A stretch of 18,862 bases of DNA from Pedosphaera sp. (GCA_009691645.1 SIAT01000012.1:1-18862), one strand, 5' to 3'. Positions 1-8,467 are shown, numbered from the stretch's first letter. Notes: generated by a model from the sequence alone, not told the origin. Program-made: numbers and translations.

Positions 1-869
1 TCGTCCATGAGATAACCGCTCTTGAGCACGCGCGTCGTGGGCCAGTCGCGCACATGGATGTAATAGGGCGAATGCTGGCCGGGCTCGAACGGCGCGATGA
101 CCGGCACGCACGGCCCGAGACCGTCGCGCGGGTTCGTGACGCGCACGAAGAGGTCGCCGTCCTGCGCGAGCCAGCCGTCGAACTCGAGGTAGCTCGTTTT
201 CTTCTGCGCCTCGATGCCGGCGGTGTCGTCGGTGAGGCAGATCACATCCACGTTGCGACGAGCGGCCATCGCGCGCTTGGCGGGGCCGGCCATCTGTGCG
301 TTGGCGATGAGCCGCAACGTGGCCGTGCCCTTCGCGAGCTTGGCCGTGCCGGACTGCTGCCAGACGATGTTGTCCGTGCCGCCCCACCAGTAGCGTTCCA
401 TCGGCACGCGTTGATGGCCGTTGAGCGCCCAGATTTTCGCGTCACCGAGCCGGCCGAAGTCTCCGCGATAAACCGTCTTGCCGCCCTGCACGACCTCGAC
501 CGTGAACTCGACGGAGAAGTTGTGCGGCTGTTCGTAGCGCGCGAGCACCTGGAACTCCCCCGCACGCGGCACCTCGATGACCTGCGTGGCGACGGCCGAC
601 TGCCCGGCCTCAAGTTGCTCCGGCGCACCGAGACAACCCATCCGCGACAGGAACGAGATGGCGAACGTCGACGCGTAGTAATTCTCGCGGTAAGGCACGA
701 CCTGCCACGGCCCCTTCTCGACCTTGAAATCCTCCGCCTCGGCGATGAGACGCAGCGGGTTGGGGACATCCTGCGCCAACAGGGAAATGGCCGCGCAGAA
801 CAAGCTCCAGGCCACCAACAGAGAGGCGAACCGTGTACGTTTGGGGATAGTGTTCAAAATCAGTTTCAT
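1..869 (-). CDS. Secreted beta-rich protein, possible carbohydrate-binding domain (3' end outside window)
   Basis: The reading frame is open without a stop from the ATG at 869-867 to the window edge, giving 289 codons and no C-terminus. The protein begins MKLILNTIPKRTRF, followed by a hydrophobic segment (about residues 14-32) and LLAQ, which looks like a Sec signal peptide, so export to the periplasm or beyond is likely. The mature part starts with RLIAEAEDF, resembling the opening strand of CBM6/CBM35-like jelly-roll modules, and continues as alternating strands with many aromatic residues (for example ERYWWGG). I cannot assign a family or activity. It lies 127 nt downstream of the SGNH hydrolase gene on the same strand and could be the third gene of that operon. 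No Shine-Dalgarno precedes the ATG; the leader there is the low-complexity CCATTCCATCCATTCCA. The existence of the gene is well supported; its function is not. Confidence 0.75.
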   Translation of the reverse strand, partial: MKLILNTIPKRTRFASLLVAWSLFCAAISLLAQDVPNPLRLIAEAEDFKVEKGPWQVVPYRENYYASTFAISFLSRMGCLGAPEQLEAGQSAVATQVIEVPRAGEFQVLARYEQPHNFSVEFTVEVVQGGKTVYRGDFGRLGDAKIWALNGHQRVPMERYWWGGTDNIVWQQSGTAKLAKGTATLRLIANAQMAGPAKRAMAARRNVDVICLTDDTAGIEAQKKTSYLEFDGWLAQDGDLFVRVTNPRDGLGPCVPVIAPFEPGQHSPYYIHVRDWPTTRVLKSGYLMD

Positions 870-964
870 GGCAGGTTGTGGAATGGATGGAATGGAGAGT
901 AACACGTTCGGCCCAAGGCGGACTTGTCCGATCGAATAGGCTGGCATCTCGTTACGTTAGCGAT

Positions 965-1000
965 GCTGGTTTCTGAATTCAAGCTGGTTTCTGAATTCAA
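965..1000. repeat. Perfect 18-bp tandem duplication at the 3' end of the SGNH hydrolase gene
   Basis: The unit GCTGGTTTCTGAATTCAA occurs twice head to tail at 965-982 and 983-1000 with no mismatch. On the minus strand the TGA stop codon of the SGNH hydrolase (999-997) lies in the first unit, so the second unit is the start of the 127-nt gap to the next gene. Each unit contains GAATTC. A TTGAAT in the distal unit (982-977) lies 17 nt before TAACGT, which would make only a weak promoter for the downstream gene. Confidence 0.9.
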
Positions 1001-1953
1001 GTATCCGTGAACGGCCGAGCCCCGACAGCCTTCAGCGCTTCGCGGATCTGTTTTTCCAACTCGCCAGCTTTCGCCTGCACCTCGGCGAGCGGCAGACCGG
1101 TTTTCATGCCGGGGCGGAGATGTTTGCACTCGGTGAGCCACGCGTCCTTCATCATGCGCTGGCGCTGCTGGACGAGTTTGAGAACGGCGTCGCCGTTCGG
1201 ATGCGTGGCGGTCAGTTCTTTCGCGTTGCTCATTTGCGCCACATCCTTCGCGCCGAGGTGGAGGAGAATGGATTTCGCGATGAGCCAGTGACCGGTTTCG
1301 TTGCAATGTACGCCGTCGCCGGCGAGAAAGAACTTCGGATCTTTCGCGCGTTGCTCGGCGAGATGACGGTTCATCGGCGCGTGCATATCCACGACGTCCC
1401 ATCCCGCTTTGCGTTGGCCGAGGAGCCATTCGGAGTAGCGATCGAGCGTGTTGCCGTAGCCAGGCTTGCCGCCTTTCACTTCGTCAAACGTCGGCGGAGT
1501 GACATGCAGCACCTTCGCGCCATGCGCGGTGCAGGCTTTACGGAGTCGCTCCATGCCGTCGCGATACTTCGCCAAACGCTCTTCGGCGAACGGCAGATAG
1601 ATGCCGCAGTTCATCCCGTAGCACGCGACGACGAGGTCGGGCTTCGATTTCGCGAGCACGCGTTCCAGCCGTTCGTGCAAATCGGGCCGTGGAAACTTAC
1701 CGCCCGCGTGTCCGTCTTCGCTGAGTCCGCTGACCGTTTCGCTCGGCAGGCCGATGTTCACGAACTCAATCTTGTTTTCTGGAAAGCGCAGACGGAACCA
1801 CGCCTCGACAAACTCCACGTACTGGCCGGCGTGAGTGATGCTATCGCCGAGGACGACGACGCGCTTGACGCCCGCGAGTTGCGGCGGGAGATCCGCGGCG
1901 GCGGCGAGCGTGACGATGGTCGTAACAAAGAGGGCGGTGAGAAGTATTTTCAT
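997..1953 (-). CDS. Secreted SGNH/GDSL-family hydrolase
   Basis: This predicted 318-aa secreted esterase or acylhydrolase carries the SGNH blocks. Block I is VVLGDSITH with the nucleophile Ser38, the block II glycine is in NIGLPSET, block III is the variant YGMNCG, and block V is GDGVHCNETGH with the Asp-x-x-His pair. The start at 1953 is preferred because it opens directly with a signal peptide (MKILLTALFVTTIVTLAAAA); an in-frame ATG at 1998 would put 15 polar residues before it. On the minus strand an AGGAG (1980-1976) lies 22 nt upstream, with a 15-nt inverted repeat filling most of that gap. The gene follows the 963-aa cytochrome/dehydrogenase gene by 63 nt, suggesting one operon. Family members deacetylate or de-esterify polysaccharides and other esters; the substrate here is unknown. 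Confidence 0.9.
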   Translation of the reverse strand: MKILLTALFVTTIVTLAAAADLPPQLAGVKRVVVLGDSITHAGQYVEFVEAWFRLRFPENKIEFVNIGLPSETVSGLSEDGHAGGKFPRPDLHERLERVLAKSKPDLVVACYGMNCGIYLPFAEERLAKYRDGMERLRKACTAHGAKVLHVTPPTFDEVKGGKPGYGNTLDRYSEWLLGQRKAGWDVVDMHAPMNRHLAEQRAKDPKFFLAGDGVHCNETGHWLIAKSILLHLGAKDVAQMSNAKELTATHPNGDAVLKLVQQRQRMMKDAWLTECKHLRPGMKTGLPLAEVQAKAGELEKQIREALKAVGARPFTDT

Positions 1954-1968
1954 GTCGGTTGAACCGAC
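1954..1968 (-). promoter_or_regulatory. Inverted repeat between Shine-Dalgarno and start codon of the SGNH gene
   Basis: The sequence GTCGGTT-C-AACCGAC (minus strand) is a perfect 7-bp inverted repeat around one base and touches the ATG at 1953. In RNA it can form a 5-bp stem with a 5-nt loop. Folding would bring the AGGAG at 1980-1976 from 22 nt to an effective 7 nt from the start codon. It could equally be a protein-binding operator or chance. Confidence 0.4.
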
Positions 1969-2016
1969 TGTTCTACTCCTGCCGATATTCGCTGTCACGC
2001 CCCGCGTTGGCGAAGG

Positions 2017-4908
2017 CTACTTGAGTGTCCTCAGGAAAACCTCGATGTCGGCCAATTCTTGAGGGCTAAAGATGTCGGCCATCGGCGGCATCGGCGAAAC
2101 CTTTTGCTGCTCGTAACCTTTCGCGAGAACTTTGCTCGGATCGAGCAGGCTCTCGCGGATGTATTCCTTCGTGGCGCGCGTGGCGATGCCGTCCAGCGCA
2201 GGGCCGACCGTGCTGCCCTGGCCTTTCGCCGTGTGACAGAGAACGCAGGCGGCGGCGTGCTTGAAGAAGATGTGCTCGCCGCGTTTCAGATCACCCATGA
2301 ACACCGCGTTCGGATCTTCGATGGGCAACAGCTCGCAGAGTTTCACGTCGTCGAAGTAACCGTCTCCCTTCGCCGCGTGGAGAATGTTGATGCTGGCGGT
2401 GGTGCGATCGCCGCTGTTGAAAAGAACTTCGACCTCGGCCCAATCGGATTCGCGCCGGCGGACGATCTCGGTCTCGTGGCGACCGAGATGATCGTTGAGG
2501 CTCACTTTGCCTTGGAGCGCTTGGGTCTTGATCCATGCGCTCAAGCGGTACTGCGTGTTGCGTTTCACGGCCACATCAGCGTGCAGGCTCGTATCCGCGT
2601 CCCCGCGTGTGCTGCAGCGGAGCGCGTGTTTACCGCTGTGAAATTGGTTTGTGCCGGAAACGATCTTCCACTCCGCGATCTTGTTCGCTTCGCGGTCGCC
2701 GTAGTCGCGGCGCTTCCAACCCTCGGGCAATCCGTTCGCGTTCACGATCTCAAAGCCGGGATTCGGCAGAAGATTCGGACCTTCCTTGTATGCCTCGGCC
2801 TTGTGCTTGCGAGCGATCACGCGAACAGCTTCGCTGAGCCATTCCTCGGCGCGATTGGCCGGGTTGCGCGAGAGGCTGGCGGTGACCGTGGCAATCTCTT
2901 TCGTGCTGGCGAACTCGCCGAGCTTCACAAACGCGGCGAGCTTGGTCATCGGATCAGGATCGCTGATGACGCCGGAACTGAAGAAGGTTTTCACTCCGCG
3001 TTCATCGGTGCCGATGGCGCGCGTGGCGTTGCGACGAACCCCAGGATGCGTGGCGTGCAGGGTCGTGTTGTGCGTTTTCTCGTCGAGTTGGCCGAGACCG
3101 TGAAGCGTCCAGAGCGCGTGGATCGCGGTAATGGGCGCGCTGTTGGTCGCGGTCTGTTTCAACTCGGGCACGACGTCGATCTTCTTGCTTTCGACAAGCA
3201 GCCGCTGCGCCGTGAGCCGCCAGAACAGGTTGTCGTTCGCGAGCGCGGCAACGAGCTGCGCGGTGCTCGCGCCTTTGAGCGATGTGATGGCGGGCTTCTT
3301 CGCCTCATTCCAAACGACACGGTAGATGCGGCCGCGCTCGCGGTCGCGCAACGGATTTACATGCGCGCCGCCGACACCTGTCTTCGCCGCAAAACCACCG
3401 CGCTCGACGCTCGGCGTCGGGTTGTGCTGGATGATGTAATTCTGGAAATCGGCGAACCACACCGCGCCATCGGGACCGACCTCGGCGAAGACAGGCGACA
3501 TCCATTCATCGCTGCTGGCGACGAGGTTGAATCCGTCCCGCGCCACATAACCCGCGCCGCTGTGCTGGATGTCCATGATCGCGATGTTCTTCATCGTCGG
3601 CTCGCAGATCATCGCCTTGCCCTGCAAACGCGCGGGGAGATTGCCGGAATAGATGAACGCGCTGCCCGCCGCAGCGGTGTAGCCACCGAAGACATCCACC
3701 TGCCGGAAGTTCGGCGTGATGGTGTGGCACTTGTTCTCGATGTTGATGCGCTTGGCCGTCATCGCGCGCAGACCCTTCGGCACGACAGTCGCGGGGATGC
3801 CGCCAAAGAAAATCGGCGCGTTGTTCGCCGTGCCGCCGAACTGATCGCCGAACTCGTTCGCGCCGTGGCCCCACGCGTTATTCGAGAACTGATGGAGAAA
3901 TTCGAGCGCCGAACCGTCGGCCTTGAAACGGTACGTGCCCATCGCGAACTGCTTCTTCACGCCGCCGACTTCGCCGTTGAAACCCGAGTAGCCTACGCAG
4001 CCGTAGAGCCAGTTATCGTGGCCGTAATGAAGACTGTTGGCTTGCGCGTGCGTGTCGCCGATGCCCCAGCCGGTGAGGATCTCGCGGCGCACATCGGCCT
4101 TGTCGTCGCCATCCGTGTCCGCAAGAAAAAGGAAACGCGGCGGCTGCGAGACGATAACGCCGCCGTTGGCGAAAACGAGGCCGGTGGGGATATTGAGTTT
4201 GTCGGCGAAGACGGTGAACTTGTCCGCGCGCCCGTCGCCGTCGGTGTCTTCGCAAATCGTGATGCGGTCGTTGCCGAGGCCGTCGGGCTTCACATCATGC
4301 GGATAATCGCGCGTCTCGGCCACCCAGCAGCGTCCCCGTTCGTCCCACGCGAAGGCGATCGGCTTGCCGATCTGCGGCTCGCTAGCGAACAATTCCAAAC
4401 GCAGATCGGACCCGACCTGCGTGCGCTCGATGCTACCCTTCACGCTGAAGGGATGCTGGAAGGTGACGGCCTGCGGACGCTTCTCGTAATTGGCGACCGT
4501 TGGACTAGCCTCGCGCTTCTCCGGCTCGCGCTGGGCAATGAACGCTTCGTAAGACTTGCGCCGTTCAGGCGCGAGCGCGGCGAGCAGGTCGGCTTTGAAC
4601 TTCGCCGGATTCACGTCGTCCTGCAGCGGTAATAGCAGGGCATGGGTTCCCTTTGGCGTGGCGGCGGATTTGCCGTGGAGCAGCAACGCATCGTAACGCG
4701 CGAGCGTCGTGGGCTGAAGCGCCTCGGTCTGGTTCATCACGTCGAACCAGATCGCGTCGCGGCCGAGATCGCGCATCAGCGCGTGGATGGCAGCGGCCTG
4801 CGGAGCGTCCCCCTCGACACGCGCGCAGAGCACGCGAATGGGGCCGGCGGCGGCGTGACTGATCGAGATGGAAACGACGACGAACAGGAGGGCGAACAGT
4901 TTCTTCAT
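2017..4908 (-). CDS. PVC-type dehydrogenase with carbohydrate-binding and heme c domains
   Basis: A 963-aa exported protein with signal peptide MKKLFALLFVVVSISISHAA. Domains in order: a short region (about 22-100) with flavodoxin/ThuA-like strands (IRVLCARVEG, ARYDALLLHG); a large beta-propeller dehydrogenase-like domain (about 160-525) of the Pirellula/Verrucomicrobium type with two acidic DTDGD loops (EDTDGDGRADKF and ADTDGDDKAD); a HEAT-like helical stretch (about 540-705); a jelly-roll carbohydrate-binding module of the CBM4/9 type (about 711-853, opening NLLPNPGFEI and closing YFDDVKL); and a C-terminal cytochrome c domain with the heme site CVLCH (888-892), a downstream VGPALDGIATR motif and a probable axial Met in SPMPPM. 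Family members are predicted periplasmic oxidoreductases; no activity or substrate is known to me. It is probably the first gene of a leftward operon with the SGNH hydrolase, and is divergent from a second member of the family. No Shine-Dalgarno is visible. Confidence 0.93.
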   Translation of the reverse strand: MKKLFALLFVVVSISISHAAAGPIRVLCARVEGDAPQAAAIHALMRDLGRDAIWFDVMNQTEALQPTTLARYDALLLHGKSAATPKGTHALLLPLQDDVNPAKFKADLLAALAPERRKSYEAFIAQREPEKREASPTVANYEKRPQAVTFQHPFSVKGSIERTQVGSDLRLELFASEPQIGKPIAFAWDERGRCWVAETRDYPHDVKPDGLGNDRITICEDTDGDGRADKFTVFADKLNIPTGLVFANGGVIVSQPPRFLFLADTDGDDKADVRREILTGWGIGDTHAQANSLHYGHDNWLYGCVGYSGFNGEVGGVKKQFAMGTYRFKADGSALEFLHQFSNNAWGHGANEFGDQFGGTANNAPIFFGGIPATVVPKGLRAMTAKRINIENKCHTITPNFRQVDVFGGYTAAAGSAFIYSGNLPARLQGKAMICEPTMKNIAIMDIQHSGAGYVARDGFNLVASSDEWMSPVFAEVGPDGAVWFADFQNYIIQHNPTPSVERGGFAAKTGVGGAHVNPLRDRERGRIYRVVWNEAKKPAITSLKGASTAQLVAALANDNLFWRLTAQRLLVESKKIDVVPELKQTATNSAPITAIHALWTLHGLGQLDEKTHNTTLHATHPGVRRNATRAIGTDERGVKTFFSSGVISDPDPMTKLAAFVKLGEFASTKEIATVTASLSRNPANRAEEWLSEAVRVIARKHKAEAYKEGPNLLPNPGFEIVNANGLPEGWKRRDYGDREANKIAEWKIVSGTNQFHSGKHALRCSTRGDADTSLHADVAVKRNTQYRLSAWIKTQALQGKVSLNDHLGRHETEIVRRRESDWAEVEVLFNSGDRTTASINILHAAKGDGYFDDVKLCELLPIEDPNAVFMGDLKRGEHIFFKHAAACVLCHTAKGQGSTVGPALDGIATRATKEYIRESLLDPSKVLAKGYEQQKVSPMPPMADIFSPQELADIEVFLRTLK

Positions 4909-5038
4909 ATAGCGTCAATGGCGACCTGCCAGAACTACCTGCAAAGCGAATACGAGGCAAGCAAGGAACGAAGCGCTTCTGGCTTGAATGTCTGAGCCGC
5001 GGGTTTCGTCGCTTGATTCCTCGGTTCGGAACCGTAGG
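4909..5038. other. Divergent intergenic region between two PVC-type dehydrogenase genes
   Basis: This 130-nt gap must hold the 5' signals of both divergent genes. I see no convincing -35/-10 pair on either strand. The only TTGAC on the minus strand lies within 10 nt of the leftward start codon, too close to act for that start. A CGGTT/AACCG inverted repeat occurs at 5022-5034. Confidence 0.6.
5022..5034 (+). promoter_or_regulatory. Inverted repeat just before the start of the rightward PVC dehydrogenase
   Basis: CGGTTC-G-GAACCG is a perfect 6-bp inverted repeat around a central base, ending 4 nt before the proposed ATG at 5039. In RNA it would give a 5-bp stem with a 3-nt loop. It shares the half-site CGGTT/AACCG with the repeat at the start codon of the SGNH hydrolase in the divergent operon. 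A shared regulator or chance are both possible. Confidence 0.3.
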
Positions 5039-8000
5039 ATGATTGTGTTTATGATGATGACGAGCCGTGTGATTCCGGTGCTGGCGGCGTGGGCTGCTGG
5101 CGTGTTTGTTTTCTCTGCAGTCGCCGCTGAATTACCGAAGGCTGGGCAGAATGCTGCCAACGCGCTGGCCGGCGAGTTGGCGATCAAGCAATTCAAGGTC
5201 GCGCCCGGATTGCGCGTGGATCTTTGGGCCGCCGAGCCGTTGCTCGCGAACCCCGTCGCCTTCGCGCCGGATGCGCAGGGGCGCTGGTACGTGGCGGAGA
5301 CGTTCCGCCTGCACGCGGGCGTCACGGATATTCGCGGCCACATGAACTGGCTCGAGCAGGAACTGGCCAGCACGAGCCTCGAATCGTGGATGGCGATCTT
5401 CAAAGGCGATCCGAAGATCGATCTCAAGAAACTCTCGGAACAGACCGACCGCGTGAAGCTCGTTTGGGACAGCACGGGCAGCGGACGCGCGGACGCGTCG
5501 AGCGTCTTCGCCGAGGGTTTCAACGAACCGCAGGCGGGCATCGGCTCCGGCGTGCTCGCGCATCGCGGGAGCATCTATTACACCTGCATCCCCGATCTCT
5601 GGCTGTTGAAGGATACGAAGAACACCGGCACGGCGGATGTGAAGAAATCCCTCGCGCGCGGCTTCGGCGTGCGCACGGCGTTCCTCGGCCACGACCTGCA
5701 CGGCCTGCGCATCGGGCCGGATGGCCGGCTCTACTTCTCCATCGGCGATCGCGGCGCGAACGCGACGGCGCTCGACGGCAGGAAGGTTTACAATCCGGAG
5801 ACCGGCGCGATCTACCGTTGCAATCTCGATGGCACGGGGTTGGAAATCTTCGCTCACGGTTTGCGGAATCCGCAGGAGTTGGCCTTCGACGAGTTCGGTA
5901 ATCTTTTCACTGGCGACAACAATTCCGACGCCGGTGATCCGGCGCGCTGGGTGTACGCGGTCGAGGGCGGCGACAGCGGTTGGCGCATCGGCTGGCAGTT
6001 CATCAACCAGCCCAACGCGCGCGGCCCGTGGCTCGCCGAGCGGCTCTGCTACCCGCAGTTCGAGGGACAGGCGGCGCATCATCTTCCGCCCATCGCCATC
6101 CTCGGCAACGGCCCGAGCGGCCTCACCTATCATCCCGGCACCGGCCTCGTGCCGTCGCTGAAGGGACACTTCCTCCTCGCCAATTTCTCCGGCAGCCCGG
6201 CCAACAGCGGGATTCTCGCCGTGACGGTGAAGCCCAAGGGCGCTAGCTTCGAGATGTCCACGCCGACCAAGCCGATTTGGAACACGCTCGTCACGGACGT
6301 CGAGTTCGGTCCGGATGGCGCGCTTTACGTGGTGGATTGGGTGAACGGCTGGGGCTTGCCCGGCAAAGGCCGCATCTATCGCCTGCACGATCCCGCGCTC
6401 GCCGGCGATTTGCTCACCGCCGAGACGAAGCAGCTTCTCGCCACCGGCATGACGAAGCGCGGCGAGAAAGAATTGGCCTCGCTCCTCGCGCACGCCGATC
6501 AACGCGTACGAACCGAAGCGCAGTTCGAACTCGTGGATCGAGCCATCGATTCCCTTCGCAAGAACAGCTACCCGCCGCGCGCCCGTGCGGGCATGGAGGC
6601 CCTCGGCGGGATTGCACAGAAGAACAGCTCGCAGCTCGCGCGGCTCCACGCCATCTGGGGCCTCGGTCAGATTGCGCGGATGATCCCGGCCGCCACGGTG
6701 GATCTGCTTCCGCTGCTCGCGGACAAGGATGCCGAAGTCCGCGCGCAAGCCGCGAAAGTCCTCGGCGATGCCAAGTCGGCCAAGGCCGCCGCCGACCTCG
6801 TGAAGCTGCTCGCGGACGAAAGCCCACGTGTCCGTTCGTTCGCCGCCATCGCGATTGGCAAGCTCGGCCACACGCCGGCCGTTCCCGCGCTCTTCACGAT
6901 GCTCCGCGCCAATGATGACAAGGATCCCGTGCTCCGCCACGCGGCCGTGATGGGCCTCGTCGGTTGTGCCGATGCGACCACGCTCGCCGCGGCGGCGAAG
7001 GACAATTCGCGTGCCGCACGCATCGGCGCGGTGGTCGCTCTGCGTCGCTTGAGCAATCCCGCCGTCGTGCAATTTCTCAATGATGCCGACCCGCTCGTCG
7101 TCGCCGAAGCCGCTCGCGCCATCAACGACGAATCCATCGAGGCCGCGCTGCCCGCGCTCGCCGCCCTCGCGGCGCAGGCAGAGACGCTCGCGGCGTTTCC
7201 GGAAGGAACGAAGGAGAAGCCCGGTCCGCGTGACGCGGTCCTGCGCCGCGTGCTGAATGCAAATCTGCGTGTGGGCAAGCCGGAGAACGCCGTTGCACTC
7301 GCGAAGTTCGCCGGCATTAACGTCGCCTCTGAATCCCGCCGCAGCGAGGCGTTGCAACATTTGAGCGACTGGGCTTCCCCCATCAAACTCGATCGCGTGA
7401 GCGGTCTCTACCGCCCGCTCACCGCGCGCGACGCGAAGCCCGCGGCCGACGCGCTGCGGCCGGTCATCGCCGCGCTTGTGCAAGATGCGCCGAACGCCGT
7501 GCGCGCCGCCGCGCTGCGGCTCGTGGAGCAGTTCGGGATGAAGGAGGTCGCGCTCGATCTCGCCGGCATTGTGGCGAACACGCAGAACGATTCGGCCGTG
7601 CGCGTGGCTGCGCTCAAGGCGATGGCTGTGCGTGGCGACGCGAAGCTGGCCGAGGCTGTGAAGATCGCCGCGGCGGACAAGTCGGAGTCGCTGCGCAAGG
7701 AGGCGACGCGCCAGCAGACGACGATCAAGCCGGCGAACGCCACCGCGACGCTCGTCGCTGCGTTGGGGAAAGGAACGACCGGCGAAAAGCAGAACGCGCT
7801 CGTGACACTCGGCGACTTGAAGGACGCCGGGGCGGACGTGGTGCTGGCGGAGCAGCTTGATTTGTTGCTCACCGCAAACCTGGCGCCCGAGTTGCAGTTG
7901 GATTTGATTGAGGCCGCCGCCAAGCGCATGGCGCCGGCGGTGAAGGAGAGACTGGCGAAGTTCGAGGCGTCGCTTGATCTACGCGTGAAGAAAGATCCGC

Positions 8001-8446
8001 TGGCGAAACACCGCGTGGCACTGGCCGGCGGCAATGCCGAGGCGGGCAAGAAGATTTTCTTCGAGCGCATCGAGGCCTCCTGCCTTCGCTGCCATCAGGT
8101 GGATGGCGAAGGCGGCGAGGTGGGACCGGTGCTCACCGGCATCGCGACGCGGCAGAATCGCGAGCATCTGCTCGAATCCATCGTGAACCCGAACGCGAAG
8201 ATTTCGCCGGGCTTCGACAGCGTGGTGCTGGTGATCAAGGGCAAGCAGAGCGTGGCGGGCATTCTCAAGAGCGAGACGCCCGAGTTGATCACGCTCAACT
8301 CGCCCGAGGACGGCATCGTGAAGGTGAAAAAGGCGGACGTCACCAAGCGCGAGAAGGGCCTCTCCGGCATGCCGGCCGAACTGGCGAATGTGCTGAGTAA
8401 ACGAGACCTGCGTGATCTGATCGAGTTCCTCGGCAGCCTGAAATAG
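5039..8446 (+). CDS. PVC-type dehydrogenase with HEAT repeats and C-terminal heme c domain
   Basis: With the chosen start this is a 1135-aa exported protein. The N-terminus MIVFMMMTSRVIPVLAAWAA ending FSAVAAE reads as a signal peptide. In-frame ATGs at 5051-5057 (with AGGA at 5036) or 4988 are alternatives, but 4988 would bury the signal peptide behind 17 polar residues. Domains: a glucose-dehydrogenase-like beta-propeller (about 35-450) with HDLHGLRIGPDGRLYFSIGD, HGLRNPQELAFDEFGN and EGGDSGWRIGWQF; many HEAT repeats (about 470-930, for example DAEVRAQAAKVLGD and SPRVRSFAAIAIGKLG); and a cytochrome c domain of the Pirellula/Verrucomicrobium type with CLRCH at 1015-1019, VGPVLTGIATR, and SGMPAEL as the likely axial Met region. 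It is transcribed alone and divergently from the 963-aa relative, which has a shorter HEAT part and an added carbohydrate-binding module. The role is inferred as periplasmic oxidation coupled to heme electron transfer; the substrate is unknown. Confidence 0.93.
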   Translation: MIVFMMMTSRVIPVLAAWAAGVFVFSAVAAELPKAGQNAANALAGELAIKQFKVAPGLRVDLWAAEPLLANPVAFAPDAQGRWYVAETFRLHAGVTDIRGHMNWLEQELASTSLESWMAIFKGDPKIDLKKLSEQTDRVKLVWDSTGSGRADASSVFAEGFNEPQAGIGSGVLAHRGSIYYTCIPDLWLLKDTKNTGTADVKKSLARGFGVRTAFLGHDLHGLRIGPDGRLYFSIGDRGANATALDGRKVYNPETGAIYRCNLDGTGLEIFAHGLRNPQELAFDEFGNLFTGDNNSDAGDPARWVYAVEGGDSGWRIGWQFINQPNARGPWLAERLCYPQFEGQAAHHLPPIAILGNGPSGLTYHPGTGLVPSLKGHFLLANFSGSPANSGILAVTVKPKGASFEMSTPTKPIWNTLVTDVEFGPDGALYVVDWVNGWGLPGKGRIYRLHDPALAGDLLTAETKQLLATGMTKRGEKELASLLAHADQRVRTEAQFELVDRAIDSLRKNSYPPRARAGMEALGGIAQKNSSQLARLHAIWGLGQIARMIPAATVDLLPLLADKDAEVRAQAAKVLGDAKSAKAAADLVKLLADESPRVRSFAAIAIGKLGHTPAVPALFTMLRANDDKDPVLRHAAVMGLVGCADATTLAAAAKDNSRAARIGAVVALRRLSNPAVVQFLNDADPLVVAEAARAINDESIEAALPALAALAAQAETLAAFPEGTKEKPGPRDAVLRRVLNANLRVGKPENAVALAKFAGINVASESRRSEALQHLSDWASPIKLDRVSGLYRPLTARDAKPAADALRPVIAALVQDAPNAVRAAALRLVEQFGMKEVALDLAGIVANTQNDSAVRVAALKAMAVRGDAKLAEAVKIAAADKSESLRKEATRQQTTIKPANATATLVAALGKGTTGEKQNALVTLGDLKDAGADVVLAEQLDLLLTANLAPELQLDLIEAAAKRMAPAVKERLAKFEASLDLRVKKDPLAKHRVALAGGNAEAGKKIFFERIEASCLRCHQVDGEGGEVGPVLTGIATRQNREHLLESIVNPNAKISPGFDSVVLVIKGKQSVAGILKSETPELITLNSPEDGIVKVKKADVTKREKGLSGMPAELANVLSKRDLRDLIEFLGSLK

Positions 8447-8467
8447 CCCGGCGGGGGAATGAATAGC

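Noticed and set aside
2059..4632. An 857-codon open frame on the + strand, antisense to the 963-aa PVC dehydrogenase
   Set aside because: The minus-strand frame has a signal peptide, recognised domains and a heme motif. The + frame has no recognisable motif and is open because of the codon bias of a GC-rich gene.
4914..4919. TTGACG on the minus strand just before the 963-aa gene
   Set aside because: It is within 10 nt of the start codon, so it cannot be the -35 for that start.
5132..7483. A 783-codon open frame on the minus strand inside the rightward PVC dehydrogenase
   Set aside because: Rich in Arg, Glu and His without any domain pattern, as expected for the reverse of a GC-rich gene full of Ala/Leu HEAT repeats.
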